From Nitrospirota bacterium (GTDB lineage: Bacteria; Nitrospirota; Thermodesulfovibrionia; Thermodesulfovibrionales; Magnetobacteriaceae), in assembly GCA_015233615.1 (NCBI GenBank), contig JADFXJ010000008.1:4308-56390 (forward strand): a stretch of 52,083 nt of DNA. Direction: 5' to 3'. Shown one piece after another: positions 8,320 to 16,250 of the stretch. Numbering within the stretch: position 1 is the stretch's first letter; each line of letters opens with the position of its first letter. The notes beneath the pieces are model-generated. The model did not search any database and was not told the origin of the DNA. It saw only the letters and a list, made by a program, of their open reading frames with translations. The translations under genes were made by a program, and so were the position numbers.

Positions 8320-8601
8320 ATGAAAGAGATAGATATAATAATAGATGAAACCGTCAACTGTCTTCACCCTCAAAAGATAATTCTTTTTGGATCCAGGGCG
8401 CGGGGGGACAACAAGCGATATTCGGATTTCGATATTGCCTTCTCGGGTGGCGAAGCGGATATTAGGAATGAGCGGAGGCTCATGGAAGTCCTGGATGAAA
8501 AGCTTGGCATCTACAAGGTCGATATAATAAATCTCGAAAAGGTAGAAGATGACTTTAGAAAGCTAATTTTGGAGCAAGGGAAAGTTATCTATGGGCAATG
8601 A
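8320..8601 (+). CDS. mntA: MntA-type nucleotidyltransferase antitoxin
   Basis: A small (93-residue) minimal nucleotidyltransferase. The GSRARG motif followed by SDFDIAF gives the Gly-Ser pair and the two metal-binding aspartates of the MNT fold. In HepT/MntA modules this protein neutralises HepT by AMPylating it. The ATG at 8320 fits the domain start (MKEIDIIID); an in-frame ATG at 8290 would add ten residues with no family counterpart. It overlaps the next gene by 11 bases, typical of the two-gene module. The tRNA-Phe just upstream is a plausible integration site for such a module, though no flanking repeat was seen. Confidence 0.85.
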   Translation: MKEIDIIIDETVNCLHPQKIILFGSRARGDNKRYSDFDIAFSGGEADIRNERRLMEVLDEKLGIYKVDIINLEKVEDDFRKLILEQGKVIYGQ

Positions 8602-8989
8602 GTACACATTGCAGAAGCTGAAGAGGGCGTTTCTCAAACTGAATGAATCGGTGGACAAAGTCGTTGACGAGCTGGACAGGGACGGGGTTATCCAGAGATT
8701 TGAGTTTACGTTCGAGCTTTTTTGGAAAGCTCTGAAGTCTATTCTTGCCATAGAAGGTTTCGAGTGTGCCGGCCCGCGGTCTTGTATTAAGGAAGGCGCA
8801 AGAAGAGGTTTAGCCTCTGAAGGCGAAATACTTCTCGATATGCTTGAAGACAGGAACAAGGCGTCGCATATCTACGATGAATCTACCGCGGTGGATATAT
8901 TCGGAAGAATAAGAGATAATTATATAAAAGTGATCGCGGATAATATCACGCTTTTCGAGAACTATCTTGCCGGTGAGGAAAATCCATAA
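8591..8989 (+). CDS. hepT: HepT-type HEPN toxin (HI0074-family partner of MntA)
   Basis: A 132-residue all-helical protein of the nucleotidyltransferase-substrate-binding (HI0074/HepT) family. The HEPN active-site motif R-x4-H-x-Y is present as RNKASHIY (Arg88, His93, Tyr95), which marks a likely RNase and includes the Tyr that MntA modifies. The segment VIQRFEFTFELFWKALK near 34-50 is typical of the family. It overlaps mntA by 11 bases, so both are expressed together. All active-site residues are intact, so the module may be functional. Confidence 0.87.
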   Translation: MGNEYTLQKLKRAFLKLNESVDKVVDELDRDGVIQRFEFTFELFWKALKSILAIEGFECAGPRSCIKEGARRGLASEGEILLDMLEDRNKASHIYDESTAVDIFGRIRDNYIKVIADNITLFENYLAGEENP

Positions 8990-9082
8990 CCTATCGTAAG
9001 GGTTCACAGGTATTGAGCATTCTCTCGAAAAAAAGTATGGCGGGAAAAGTTGTGCGAAAGTCGGGTTAATAAGAAATATCGG

Positions 9083-9111
9083 TTGACATAAGAGTACATA
9101 TAGGCCATAAT
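9083..9111 (+). promoter_or_regulatory. Sigma-70-type promoter for the DUF5618 gene
   Basis: A consensus -35 box TTGACA (9083-9088) is followed after exactly 17 bases by CATAAT (9106-9111), one mismatch from the -10 consensus. The DUF5618 gene begins 43 bases downstream with AGGAG before its ATG. Nothing else is transcribed from here in this direction. Confidence 0.7.
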
Positions 9112-9153
9112 AAAGTAAAGGAAAGTTACGCGGAACAAAGCAGGAGAAACCTG

Positions 9154-9555
9154 ATGCCTAAGCACACACATAACGCCGGTGAAGCTTTTCGGTACCTGGA
9201 CAACGCAAGGGAGATACTCAAAGGTGCTTCCATTGAAGACAATCTCTATCTCGATAAGGAACCGGTTAGGGAAGCCTTTGGAACGGCTTACCTGGCCGTA
9301 TTGGAAGCCATTAACGAAGCGTTATTAAAGAAAGGCCTTACACGCAAGGAACTTCCTAAGTCCGTAGACGGCTATATGGCTGCTATAAAGAAACACTTGT
9401 CTGTCAACAATGGTAAACTTGTAAGGGAATTCGACAGGCTTTACGATTCACTTCATATCGCCGGTTATTACAGGGGTTTAATTAGTAACGTAAATATAGT
9501 CAAAGACTATATGAAAATAGCCGACGCCTTTATTAAGCGTTTGATAGACAACTAA
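9154..9555 (+). CDS. DUF5618 family protein
   Basis: A helical 133-residue protein. The pattern of an N-terminal AFRYLDNAREILKGAS, then VREAFGTAYLAVLEAI, and a C-terminal DSLHIAGYYRG matches the DUF5618 family, whose members are distant relatives of HEPN-like helical proteins and often occur beside toxin-antitoxin genes. No HEPN R-x4-H catalytic motif is visible, so RNase activity is not predicted. The start has AGGAG 9 bases upstream and a good promoter at 9083. It follows the HepT/MntA pair by 164 bases as a separate transcription unit. Biochemical function is unknown. Confidence 0.65.
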   Translation: MPKHTHNAGEAFRYLDNAREILKGASIEDNLYLDKEPVREAFGTAYLAVLEAINEALLKKGLTRKELPKSVDGYMAAIKKHLSVNNGKLVREFDRLYDSLHIAGYYRGLISNVNIVKDYMKIADAFIKRLIDN

Positions 9556-9602
9556 CCCATGCCATCGATGGCAATTCCATGTTCTATTCTTACGAGGTTT
9601 GT

Positions 9603-10952
9603 ATGGGTATATCAATCCAATTAATAGACGGCGATAAGGAATTCGGCGCCTTTACCGAAACGCTTGGAAAGCGCTCCGGTGGCGTAAGCAGCGAGATAGT
9701 CGGCCGGGTAAACGAGATAGTAAGCCGGGTAAAACAGACCGGAGACGAAGCCCTCATGAAGTATACCGCAGCTTTTGACGGCTTCGAAGCCAACGGAAGC
9801 TCTTCCTATAGCACCTCCTTAAGCGCATCTTTTCCGGCAGGCGGCCCGGCGATACCGGAAAGCGTCATCGATGAATATGCCTCGAAGGTGGACGATATAT
9901 TTCTTGAGGCCCTTTATGAGTCGGCTAAACGCATAAGATACTTCCACGAAAAGCAGGTGGAATCGTCGTGGAGCATAACTTACGACGGAGCGACCCTAGG
10001 CCAGATAATCAGGCCTATCGGCAGGGTTGGAGTCTACGTACCGGGCGGAAAGGCCTCCTACCCGTCTACCGTGCTTATGAACGTAATACCGGCCCAGGTT
10101 GCAGGGGTGCCGGAGGTCGCCATTTGCGTTCCCACCCCCCGTGGCGAGGTAAACCCTTACGTCATGGCGGCTATAAAATACCTGGGCGTAAAGGAAGTCT
10201 ACCGCGTGGGAGGAGCCCAGGCTGTGGCGGCCATGGCCTTTGGCACGAAGTCGATAAAGAGGGTTGATAAGATAGTTGGCCCCGGGAACATATACGTGGC
10301 GTTGGCCAAAAAACTCGTCTTCGGCACTGTGGATATAGACATGATAGCTGGTCCCTCGGAAGTTCTCGTAGTGGCCGACGACACTGCCAACGCCTCCCTC
10401 GTTGCGGCGGACCTGCTAAGCCAGGCCGAGCACGACGAGATGGCCTCCTCTGTTTTGGTGAGTACCTCGAGGGAGCTTATAGCTATAGTCGAATCTGAAC
10501 TTAAGAGGCAGCTCGACGCCCTTAAAAGACGCGAAATAGCCGCAAAATCGCTTGATAACTACGGTGCACTTATATATGCCCCTAATCTCGAAAAGGCCTT
10601 CGATTATTCGAACGAAATAGCCCCGGAGCACCTGGAAATCATGGTGGAAAACCCTGAGGGGGTGTTGCATCTCGTAAAAAACGCCGGTGCCGTGTTTTTG
10701 GGCCAGTGGTCTCCGGAGCCCATGGGAGATTACTCGGCCGGCCCTAACCACACCCTGCCTACCGGCGGAACGTCGCGATTCTTCTCTCCACTTGGAGTGT
10801 ACGATTTCCTTAAGCGCACGTCCCTTATAAACTTCACCCGCGAGGGCTTCGCCAATGTTGCCCCCCACGTGGTAACCCTTGCGGAACTCGAGGGCCTCCA
10901 GGCACACTCCAACTCCGTACGCCTCAGAATGGAAATCCTTCGGGGAAAATAG
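9603..10952 (+). CDS. hisD: Histidinol dehydrogenase
   Basis: HisD is the zinc enzyme that oxidises L-histidinol to L-histidine in the last two steps of histidine synthesis. The 449-residue product has the expected regions: GRVGVYVPGGKASYPSTVL, the VGPGNIYVALAKK nucleotide-binding segment, GPSEVLVVADDTA, the zinc/catalytic region QAEHDEMASSVLV, and EIAPEHLEIM and AGPNHTLPTGG near the C-terminus. The ATG at 9603 is chosen because ACGAGG lies 6 bases upstream; the ORF extends 8 codons further up without a ribosome-binding site. The gene stands alone; hisH lies 12 kb away, so the his genes are dispersed. Confidence 0.97.
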   Translation: MGISIQLIDGDKEFGAFTETLGKRSGGVSSEIVGRVNEIVSRVKQTGDEALMKYTAAFDGFEANGSSSYSTSLSASFPAGGPAIPESVIDEYASKVDDIFLEALYESAKRIRYFHEKQVESSWSITYDGATLGQIIRPIGRVGVYVPGGKASYPSTVLMNVIPAQVAGVPEVAICVPTPRGEVNPYVMAAIKYLGVKEVYRVGGAQAVAAMAFGTKSIKRVDKIVGPGNIYVALAKKLVFGTVDIDMIAGPSEVLVVADDTANASLVAADLLSQAEHDEMASSVLVSTSRELIAIVESELKRQLDALKRREIAAKSLDNYGALIYAPNLEKAFDYSNEIAPEHLEIMVENPEGVLHLVKNAGAVFLGQWSPEPMGDYSAGPNHTLPTGGTSRFFSPLGVYDFLKRTSLINFTREGFANVAPHVVTLAELEGLQAHSNSVRLRMEILRGK

Positions 10953-11146
10953 CCACGAAACAATTATCCGAATTCCGCCATTCCCGCCCATTCCGTTATG
11001 CCGGCTAGTGTCGTGTCAATTATGATTGCCATTTGGTATTATTCGTCTGATGGCTGAACTATTACGATAATTCCTGTTTACACAAATGGCGGCGATATGG
11101 TAGAACTTAACAGGTAATACTGACCACGGCAAACCGGGAGGCATTT

Positions 11147-12958
11147 ATGATTGGTACTCATATCGGTAAATATCTGATCAAGTCCATAATGGGGGAAGGC
11201 GGAATGGGTCGCGTCTATCTTGCCCTTGACGAGCGACTTGACCGTGAAGTCGCCATAAAGTCGCTCAGTCCGCTTCTTACCGCAGACCTGGGCTTTCGTG
11301 AGCGCTTCGAACGTGAGGCCAAGGCAATGGCCCGTTTAAATCATCCCGGTGTGGTTACGGTTCACGACTTCATCGACGATGGTTCAAACTATTACATCGT
11401 TATGGAAAAGGTTGACGGTATAAGCCTGCATGACCTCGTTAATCGCTATCCGGAGGGGATGCCGCTGCCCATGGTGGTAAAGATATTCCTTAAAATCCTG
11501 GAAACTGTCGACTACGCCCACAGGCAGGGGGTAATTCACCGTGATCTGAAACCCGCAAATATCCTCGTAACAAATGGCGACAACGTAAAAGTCCTGGACT
11601 TCGGCATAGCGAAACTTATCGGGGATAAGCAGTTGATCGGATCCGGAGGCACCTTTGGCACATTTGGCACGCCACACTTCATGAGCCCGGAGCAGATAGA
11701 GAATTCGACAAAGGTGGATCACCGGGCAGATGTATATTCGATGGGCATCGTGCTTTACAATATGCTCACGTCGAAGGTTCCCTTTGATGGCAACTCGGAC
11801 TATGCCATTAAACATGCCCATATAGCAATGCCTCCGCCGAAGGTGCGAAACGTCAGGCAAGACCTGCCGGAGTGGGTTGACAATTGCATAGCCAAAGCGC
11901 TTGAAAAAGACCCGGATAACCGCTACAGCGGGTGCAAAGAATTCATACGGGAAATCGAAAAGGAGGCGCTTCTTGCGCGGAATATTCCCGGAGGCGCTGA
12001 TGGAGGCGGTACCAAGGCCGATAAGCCGGAGAAAATTGTTCCAACGCGCAAAGCCCGTATAGGCGGCAAGGCTTTGGTTACTGCGGCGTCCCTGCTCCTG
12101 GCCCTGCTGTTGGTTGTAATCGGCGTCTATTCCAATAACGCCAGGCGTCCGATACCTACACCTGTAATAACCTCTACACCACAACCGACTCTGCCACCGT
12201 CAATCCCGACGCCACAACCGACTCCATCGGCAGATTATACAGATCCGGTAACCGGCATGGAGTTTGTGCTTGTCAAAGCGAAGGGTAAATGCTACTGGAT
12301 GGGAAGTCCTAAGTCTGAGACAGGCAGATTTGAAGGTGGAGCTGATGATGAAACTCAAAAATGGACATGTTTGAAAAAGAACTTTTACATGGGTAAATAT
12401 GAAGTTACAAATAAGCAGTTCAGGAAATTCAGGCCCGGCCATGACAGCAAAGATTATAAGGGTCTTTCATTGAACGGGGATAATCAGCCGGTAGTTTATG
12501 TTTCGGCTGAAGATGCTGATGCATTTGTGAACTGGCTTAAAGGTGAAACGGGAAAGAATTACAAACTGCCGACTGAGGAACAATGGGAATATGCTTGCAG
12601 GGCCGGCACAGCGACAAGCCGTTATTGGGGGGATGATCCGGATAAAGCCTGTGATTATGCTAATATATATGATGAATCGGCAAAGAATGCATTTAATTTT
12701 GGTTGGGAACATCATAAGTGTGATGATGGGTACAAAGTTACCGCGCCTGTGGGACAATTTAAACCTAACAACTTCGGGCTTTACGATATGCTTGGCAACG
12801 TTTGGGTATGGACGAGTAGTACGTCAGGCGGCGGCCGTGTTTATCGCGGTGGCAGTTGGTTCAACTCTCCGAGGAACGTTCGGTGTGCCCTCCGCTACGA
12901 CTATTCGCCGGGTCTCAGCAACTTCAGCCTTGGCTTCCGCCTTGCCCTTGAGGAGTAA
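11147..12958 (+). CDS. Ser/Thr protein kinase with C-terminal FGE-sulfatase-like (C-type lectin fold) domain; candidate DGR target
   Basis: A 603-residue membrane kinase. Residues 8-270 form a PknB-like kinase: GEGGMGRVYLALD loop, Lys38, HRDLKPAN (131-138), DFG (151-153), GTPHFMSPEQ. A single membrane helix (about 307-328) and a Pro-Thr linker (335-362) lead to an extracytoplasmic formylglycine-generating-enzyme-like domain (365-600), with PTEEQWEYACRAG and LYDMLGNVWVW. The last 45 residues carry RVYRGGSW and end GFRLALEE, the form seen in variable proteins of diversity-generating retroelements. Seventeen candidate variable codons in this tail all end in C or T, as expected if they descend from AAC/AAT in a template. 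The next gene is a DGR-type HRDC protein. The FGE half is visibly more AT-rich than the kinase half. Confidence 0.9.
   Translation: MIGTHIGKYLIKSIMGEGGMGRVYLALDERLDREVAIKSLSPLLTADLGFRERFEREAKAMARLNHPGVVTVHDFIDDGSNYYIVMEKVDGISLHDLVNRYPEGMPLPMVVKIFLKILETVDYAHRQGVIHRDLKPANILVTNGDNVKVLDFGIAKLIGDKQLIGSGGTFGTFGTPHFMSPEQIENSTKVDHRADVYSMGIVLYNMLTSKVPFDGNSDYAIKHAHIAMPPPKVRNVRQDLPEWVDNCIAKALEKDPDNRYSGCKEFIREIEKEALLARNIPGGADGGGTKADKPEKIVPTRKARIGGKALVTAASLLLALLLVVIGVYSNNARRPIPTPVITSTPQPTLPPSIPTPQPTPSADYTDPVTGMEFVLVKAKGKCYWMGSPKSETGRFEGGADDETQKWTCLKKNFYMGKYEVTNKQFRKFRPGHDSKDYKGLSLNGDNQPVVYVSAEDADAFVNWLKGETGKNYKLPTEEQWEYACRAGTATSRYWGDDPDKACDYANIYDESAKNAFNFGWEHHKCDDGYKVTAPVGQFKPNNFGLYDMLGNVWVWTSSTSGGGRVYRGGSWFNSPRNVRCALRYDYSPGLSNFSLGFRLALEE
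12827..12955 (+). other. Candidate DGR variable region
   Basis: The 3' end of the kinase-FGE gene encodes RVYRGGSWFNSPRN and then NFSLGFRLA. Conserved framework codons alternate with positions (TAT, TTC, TCT, GTT, TGT, CTC, TAC, GAC, TAT, GGT, CTC, AGC, TTC, AGC and three AAC) that all fit AAY codons altered at A. The GC-rich GGCTTCCGCCTTGCCCTT near the stop is where an initiation-of-mutagenic-homing site would lie. No matching template repeat was found in this window, so this rests on codon pattern and context. Confidence 0.6.
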
Positions 12959-13011
12959 GTTTTTATGTTTTTTACCTTTTTACCTTTTGTAAATTTTTTA
13001 GCCGGGCTGGC

Positions 13012-13036
13012 CGTATATATACTGCGTATATATACG
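13012..13036. repeat. Perfect 11-bp hairpin downstream of the candidate variable region
   Basis: CGTATATATAC (13012-13022), a 3-base TGC loop and GTATATATACG (13026-13036) form a perfect hairpin or cruciform 54 bases after the kinase-FGE stop. In the studied phage DGR a hairpin just downstream of the variable region promotes target recognition. Here the stem is AT-rich and the distance longer, so the parallel is tentative; no T-run follows, so it is not a standard terminator. Confidence 0.5.
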
Positions 13037-13085
13037 AGGCGGTATTTGCGGTATTATTATATTGTGAAATAGTATAGTAAAATAA

Positions 13086-13448
13086 ATGTCTATTAAAAAT
13101 TTTACGATTCCCTTTGAAGCGGGGAAGGAGAGTTTCATCGAAGAGGAGATTAATAAGTTCTGCCTCAACAAAAAGATTAATAGGATGGAACCACAGTTTT
13201 TTATTAACGATAAAAGGGCATACTGGACTGTTTTTGTCGAATATGAGGAGATATTAGAGAACGAGAAGCCTCAAACTCAAACGGCGTTAAACGAGCCCGA
13301 AAAACTGCTTTACAAAAGGCTTGCGCAGTGGAGAAAAAGCAAGGCGGAATCCGAAGGCGTGCCGGTTTATATCGTCTCTACGAACAGCGAACTTGTGGAA
13401 TTGATACAAAAAGCGCCAAAATCCCTCGAGACGATGAGAATAAATTGA
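13086..13448 (+). CDS. HRDC-domain protein of DGR-accessory type, C-terminally short
   Basis: A 120-residue protein. The N-terminal part (FTIPFEAG, EEEINKFCLNKKI, YWTVFVEYEE) matches the small domain found in DGR-associated HRDC accessory proteins, where it precedes an HRDC nucleic-acid-binding domain. The second part begins as an HRDC domain (LYKRLAQWRKSKAESEGVPVYIV, then LVELIQKAPKSLETMRIN) but stops just where the last helices (usually I-x-G-[FV]-G-x-x-[RK]) should follow. It is therefore truncated or has decayed. It starts 128 bases after the candidate DGR target gene on the same strand. In complete cassettes a template repeat and reverse transcriptase follow; here an unrelated gene on the other strand comes next. 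Confidence 0.65.
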   Translation: MSIKNFTIPFEAGKESFIEEEINKFCLNKKINRMEPQFFINDKRAYWTVFVEYEEILENEKPQTQTALNEPEKLLYKRLAQWRKSKAESEGVPVYIVSTNSELVELIQKAPKSLETMRIN

Positions 13449-13496
13449 TTAGAGCGATTCTTTCGAACGACTCTATCCCCGGGAAAAAGTCGAACA

Positions 13497-14660
13497 TCAC
13501 GTGAATAATAAGTATTCGGCTATCGCTATGAAAAACATGATGCCCACTGCCGGGATGATCTTTTTGTAGATCCCCCACGTATCGGCCTGAAAGTAATCCC
13601 TGGTCAGTACCAGACAAACGTGCACGGGCGAAAGGAGCACTCCTGCAAACCCGGCGGCAAAGGCAAACGAGAATGCGTGCGCAGTTATGCCGGGAAAACT
13701 AAGAAGCAGGGGAAAGGCACTGCCCACAAAAGCAAGCGTAAAACCGGTTAAAAGGCCGCTTATAAACGGCAGCACTATCAGCAAGGGCAAAAGAGGAATG
13801 CTCTCGTGTACGAAGTAGCGGCTGACGTTACTCATGGCCCCGGAGGAGTCGAGGCTCTCCTTAAACAGCATGACTCCGGCTATGAGAACTATTATCTCGA
13901 TAGACATACCGTACTTTAAAGTGGATAGTACCTTATTGGGGCCATACCTGAAATACACGATCAGGCCCACCACGAGGATTGCTATGCCAATCGAAAGCCT
14001 GACGTGGAAAACCATCACGAGGACGACGAGAAAGGTTATCGGCGCAAAGCTCCAGAAGTTCTTTCTTCCGACCGGGAGCCCACGTTCGAAGGAGCCGGCC
14101 ACGTCCTTCATGCAAAACATGAAGCCGGTAATCAGCATCGTAACTGCGTAACTCAGATTAAGAAGCACAAGGTTGCCGATGCCAATATTCGTTATGATAG
14201 TAGCGAGAACGACTCCCGGATACAAGGGCAGAACGAGTTCCCACGGATGGCGGTACCAGTAGTTTGTAAAGGCCTTGTCCTCCTGACTTAAGTTCAGCCC
14301 CTGAGCAGACTCCTCTACCATTGGGCATGAAAAGTGCGCCCCGCCAACGGATGGCAGCATACCAATAACCAGTGGCATGGATATAAGGACGGCTCTCTTG
14401 TTTCTTAGCACGCCCCTTATGGAGTCCATCATGTCTCTGATCACGTTATTTTCACGGAGTATCATTTCCAGAATGCGGATTAAAATAAGAGCGGCGGCTA
14501 ACTCAATCGATACAGGGCTAACTACGGTATGGTAAAGGGTCTTCGCTATAGAACGCAGCGGCATCAGGTACAAGACAAAAATTAAAGCGGATGCGGCCAT
14601 AAGGACGTATCCCACGTTTAGTTTCCTTCTTAACAGAAACACCATCACAAGGAAGACCAT
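13497..14660 (-). CDS. DUF401 family integral membrane protein
   Basis: A 387-residue protein with about ten hydrophobic helices and the DUF401 hallmark segment LPSVGGAHFSCPMVEESA, followed by the YWYRHPWE motif. The family resembles ion-transporter-type membrane proteins, but its substrate is unknown. The ATG at 14660 may not be the true start: family members usually begin a few residues earlier (here DVLKISMVF), but no ATG, GTG or TTG exists between this ATG and the upstream in-frame stop. It lies 30 bases after the tRNA nucleotidyltransferase gene in the same direction and is probably cotranscribed with it. Confidence 0.85.
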   Translation of the reverse strand: MVFLVMVFLLRRKLNVGYVLMAASALIFVLYLMPLRSIAKTLYHTVVSPVSIELAAALILIRILEMILRENNVIRDMMDSIRGVLRNKRAVLISMPLVIGMLPSVGGAHFSCPMVEESAQGLNLSQEDKAFTNYWYRHPWELVLPLYPGVVLATIITNIGIGNLVLLNLSYAVTMLITGFMFCMKDVAGSFERGLPVGRKNFWSFAPITFLVVLVMVFHVRLSIGIAILVVGLIVYFRYGPNKVLSTLKYGMSIEIIVLIAGVMLFKESLDSSGAMSNVSRYFVHESIPLLPLLIVLPFISGLLTGFTLAFVGSAFPLLLSFPGITAHAFSFAFAAGFAGVLLSPVHVCLVLTRDYFQADTWGIYKKIIPAVGIMFFIAIAEYLLFT

Positions 14661-14690
14661 GCTTATTTTAAGTACGTCGGACGTGTGGGT

Positions 14691-16193
14691 TCACTCGCGG
14701 GCTTGCGGCCATTCCGATAGCAAGAGGCGTACCTCTTCGATAGCCTGCTCCCTGGTGTTTATAGCTCCTTCGAGCGTCCCGTCGGTAATCTCGTCTATGA
14801 TTTTCTTAAAATAAGGAGATGGCTTTAATCCGAATATTTCTATCAGGTCCTTGCCGGTTATGAAGCGTGGCTGGTTTGCCCGGGGCAGGTATTCGCAGGT
14901 GTAAAAGATGATGAGGCTCTCTGCGTCGTTGAGGTAACGGTTTATGTTTGCCGGGCACGCCTGACTTTCCGGACTTGTATGGATTTCCTGGCTTGCCGTG
15001 CCTGACGGGTATGCCGGTTGGACGTAGTTTACCTGATTTACAGTGTGTACGGAGTTGGTTTGATTTACCGTGTGGATGGATTTTTTTGTTCTTTCCCATG
15101 CCATACCGATAATCAGGTGTGCATAGAGTTCGTCGCCTACTGCGTTGAGGAGTTCCACCATGGCCCTCTTGCTCGCAGTGTACTCGTGCAGGAGAGCCGT
15201 TCTCGGACGGTTTACGAGCACCTTGACAAGGTAAGCGGTCTCCTTCAGCGAGGCCTTGAACCTCTGGCATATACTCTCGACGGTACCAACTGCATTAGTG
15301 CCGGCGGCTCCGGCCTCGCCCAAAAGTATGGCAAGCTTTAAAAGTCCTTTCGTAGTCGCTTCCGAGTGAAGGTATTGCTTGAACCTCTCCGGAAACGGGA
15401 GGTGTCCGTTTACCCTGTCAATGATATTGCCGGCATCCTCGTACACTGCAAGGGCGTGTCCGAAGGCGGCTTTATCCGGATTGTCGCCGGGGACTGACAA
15501 ACCGGGGCTCGAAATCTCGGGTATGAGTTGCAATAGTAGTCCCGACTCCACCATTTGCCTCACGGATACCGACGAATTTTTGGCTGAGAAAATGGCCTTC
15601 AGCTCCGACCATATCCTTTCTGCGGCACTATTTGAGATCAACCCCTTAAGTGACGATACCGCGCTTGCCGTCCCGGCGTCTATGTCAAACCCCAACTGTG
15701 CTGCGAATCTGTAAGCACGCAGCATACGCAGGGGGTCGGCTACTAGATTGTCCCGCGAAACCATCCTTACCACGCCTTTCAGCAAGTCTTTCCTGCCGTC
15801 GGTAACGTCCAGAATATCCTCAAAGGTGCCGGAGATAGGAATGGCCATGGCATTTATCGTAAAGTCCCGCGACAGTAGATCCGACTCGATGGAGTCTCCT
15901 CGAAGAGCTGCAAAATCGAAAATCCACTCCTTCTTCACTACTCTGACAGTGGGAAACTCATCATGGAGCGGTATCAGGGTGCCACGGATAATGGAAGCAA
16001 AGTTTTTAGCCAATAAGACGGGGTTGCCCTTTATCGCAATGTCAACGTCCTTGATCTCCCGCTTGAGTATGATATCTCTAACCGTACCGCCAACGATGTA
16101 AGAGTTTTCGAGCGAACCGGCCTGCTCCATCGTTTCCTTTAAGGCGGCGAGCAGGCTTTTTAGCATTATACTCTTAAAAAGATTAACAGACAT
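14691..16193 (-). CDS. tRNA nucleotidyltransferase / poly(A) polymerase family protein
   Basis: A class II nucleotidyltransferase that adds CCA, or part of it, to tRNA 3' ends, or adds poly(A). The head domain has YIVGGTVRDIIL, KDVDIAIKG with the metal-binding Asp pair, and FDFAALRGDS. The neck has RDFTINAMAI and the ribose/base-recognition segment DPLRMLRAYRFAAQLGF. None of the E. coli PcnB-specific extensions is apparent, and which activity applies cannot be settled from sequence alone. At 500 residues it is slightly long because of a low-complexity stretch near residues 370-415 with repeated HTVNQ/VNQ units. The ATG at 16193 has only a weak AGAG upstream; the next ATG is nine codons further in. 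Confidence 0.9.
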   Translation of the reverse strand: MSVNLFKSIMLKSLLAALKETMEQAGSLENSYIVGGTVRDIILKREIKDVDIAIKGNPVLLAKNFASIIRGTLIPLHDEFPTVRVVKKEWIFDFAALRGDSIESDLLSRDFTINAMAIPISGTFEDILDVTDGRKDLLKGVVRMVSRDNLVADPLRMLRAYRFAAQLGFDIDAGTASAVSSLKGLISNSAAERIWSELKAIFSAKNSSVSVRQMVESGLLLQLIPEISSPGLSVPGDNPDKAAFGHALAVYEDAGNIIDRVNGHLPFPERFKQYLHSEATTKGLLKLAILLGEAGAAGTNAVGTVESICQRFKASLKETAYLVKVLVNRPRTALLHEYTASKRAMVELLNAVGDELYAHLIIGMAWERTKKSIHTVNQTNSVHTVNQVNYVQPAYPSGTASQEIHTSPESQACPANINRYLNDAESLIIFYTCEYLPRANQPRFITGKDLIEIFGLKPSPYFKKIIDEITDGTLEGAINTREQAIEEVRLLLSEWPQARE

Positions 16194-16250
16194 TGGCTCT
16201 GCGGCTTAGCCGCCTATCGGGTATTTTGTCGTAAAGAGAAGCTCTTTGCA

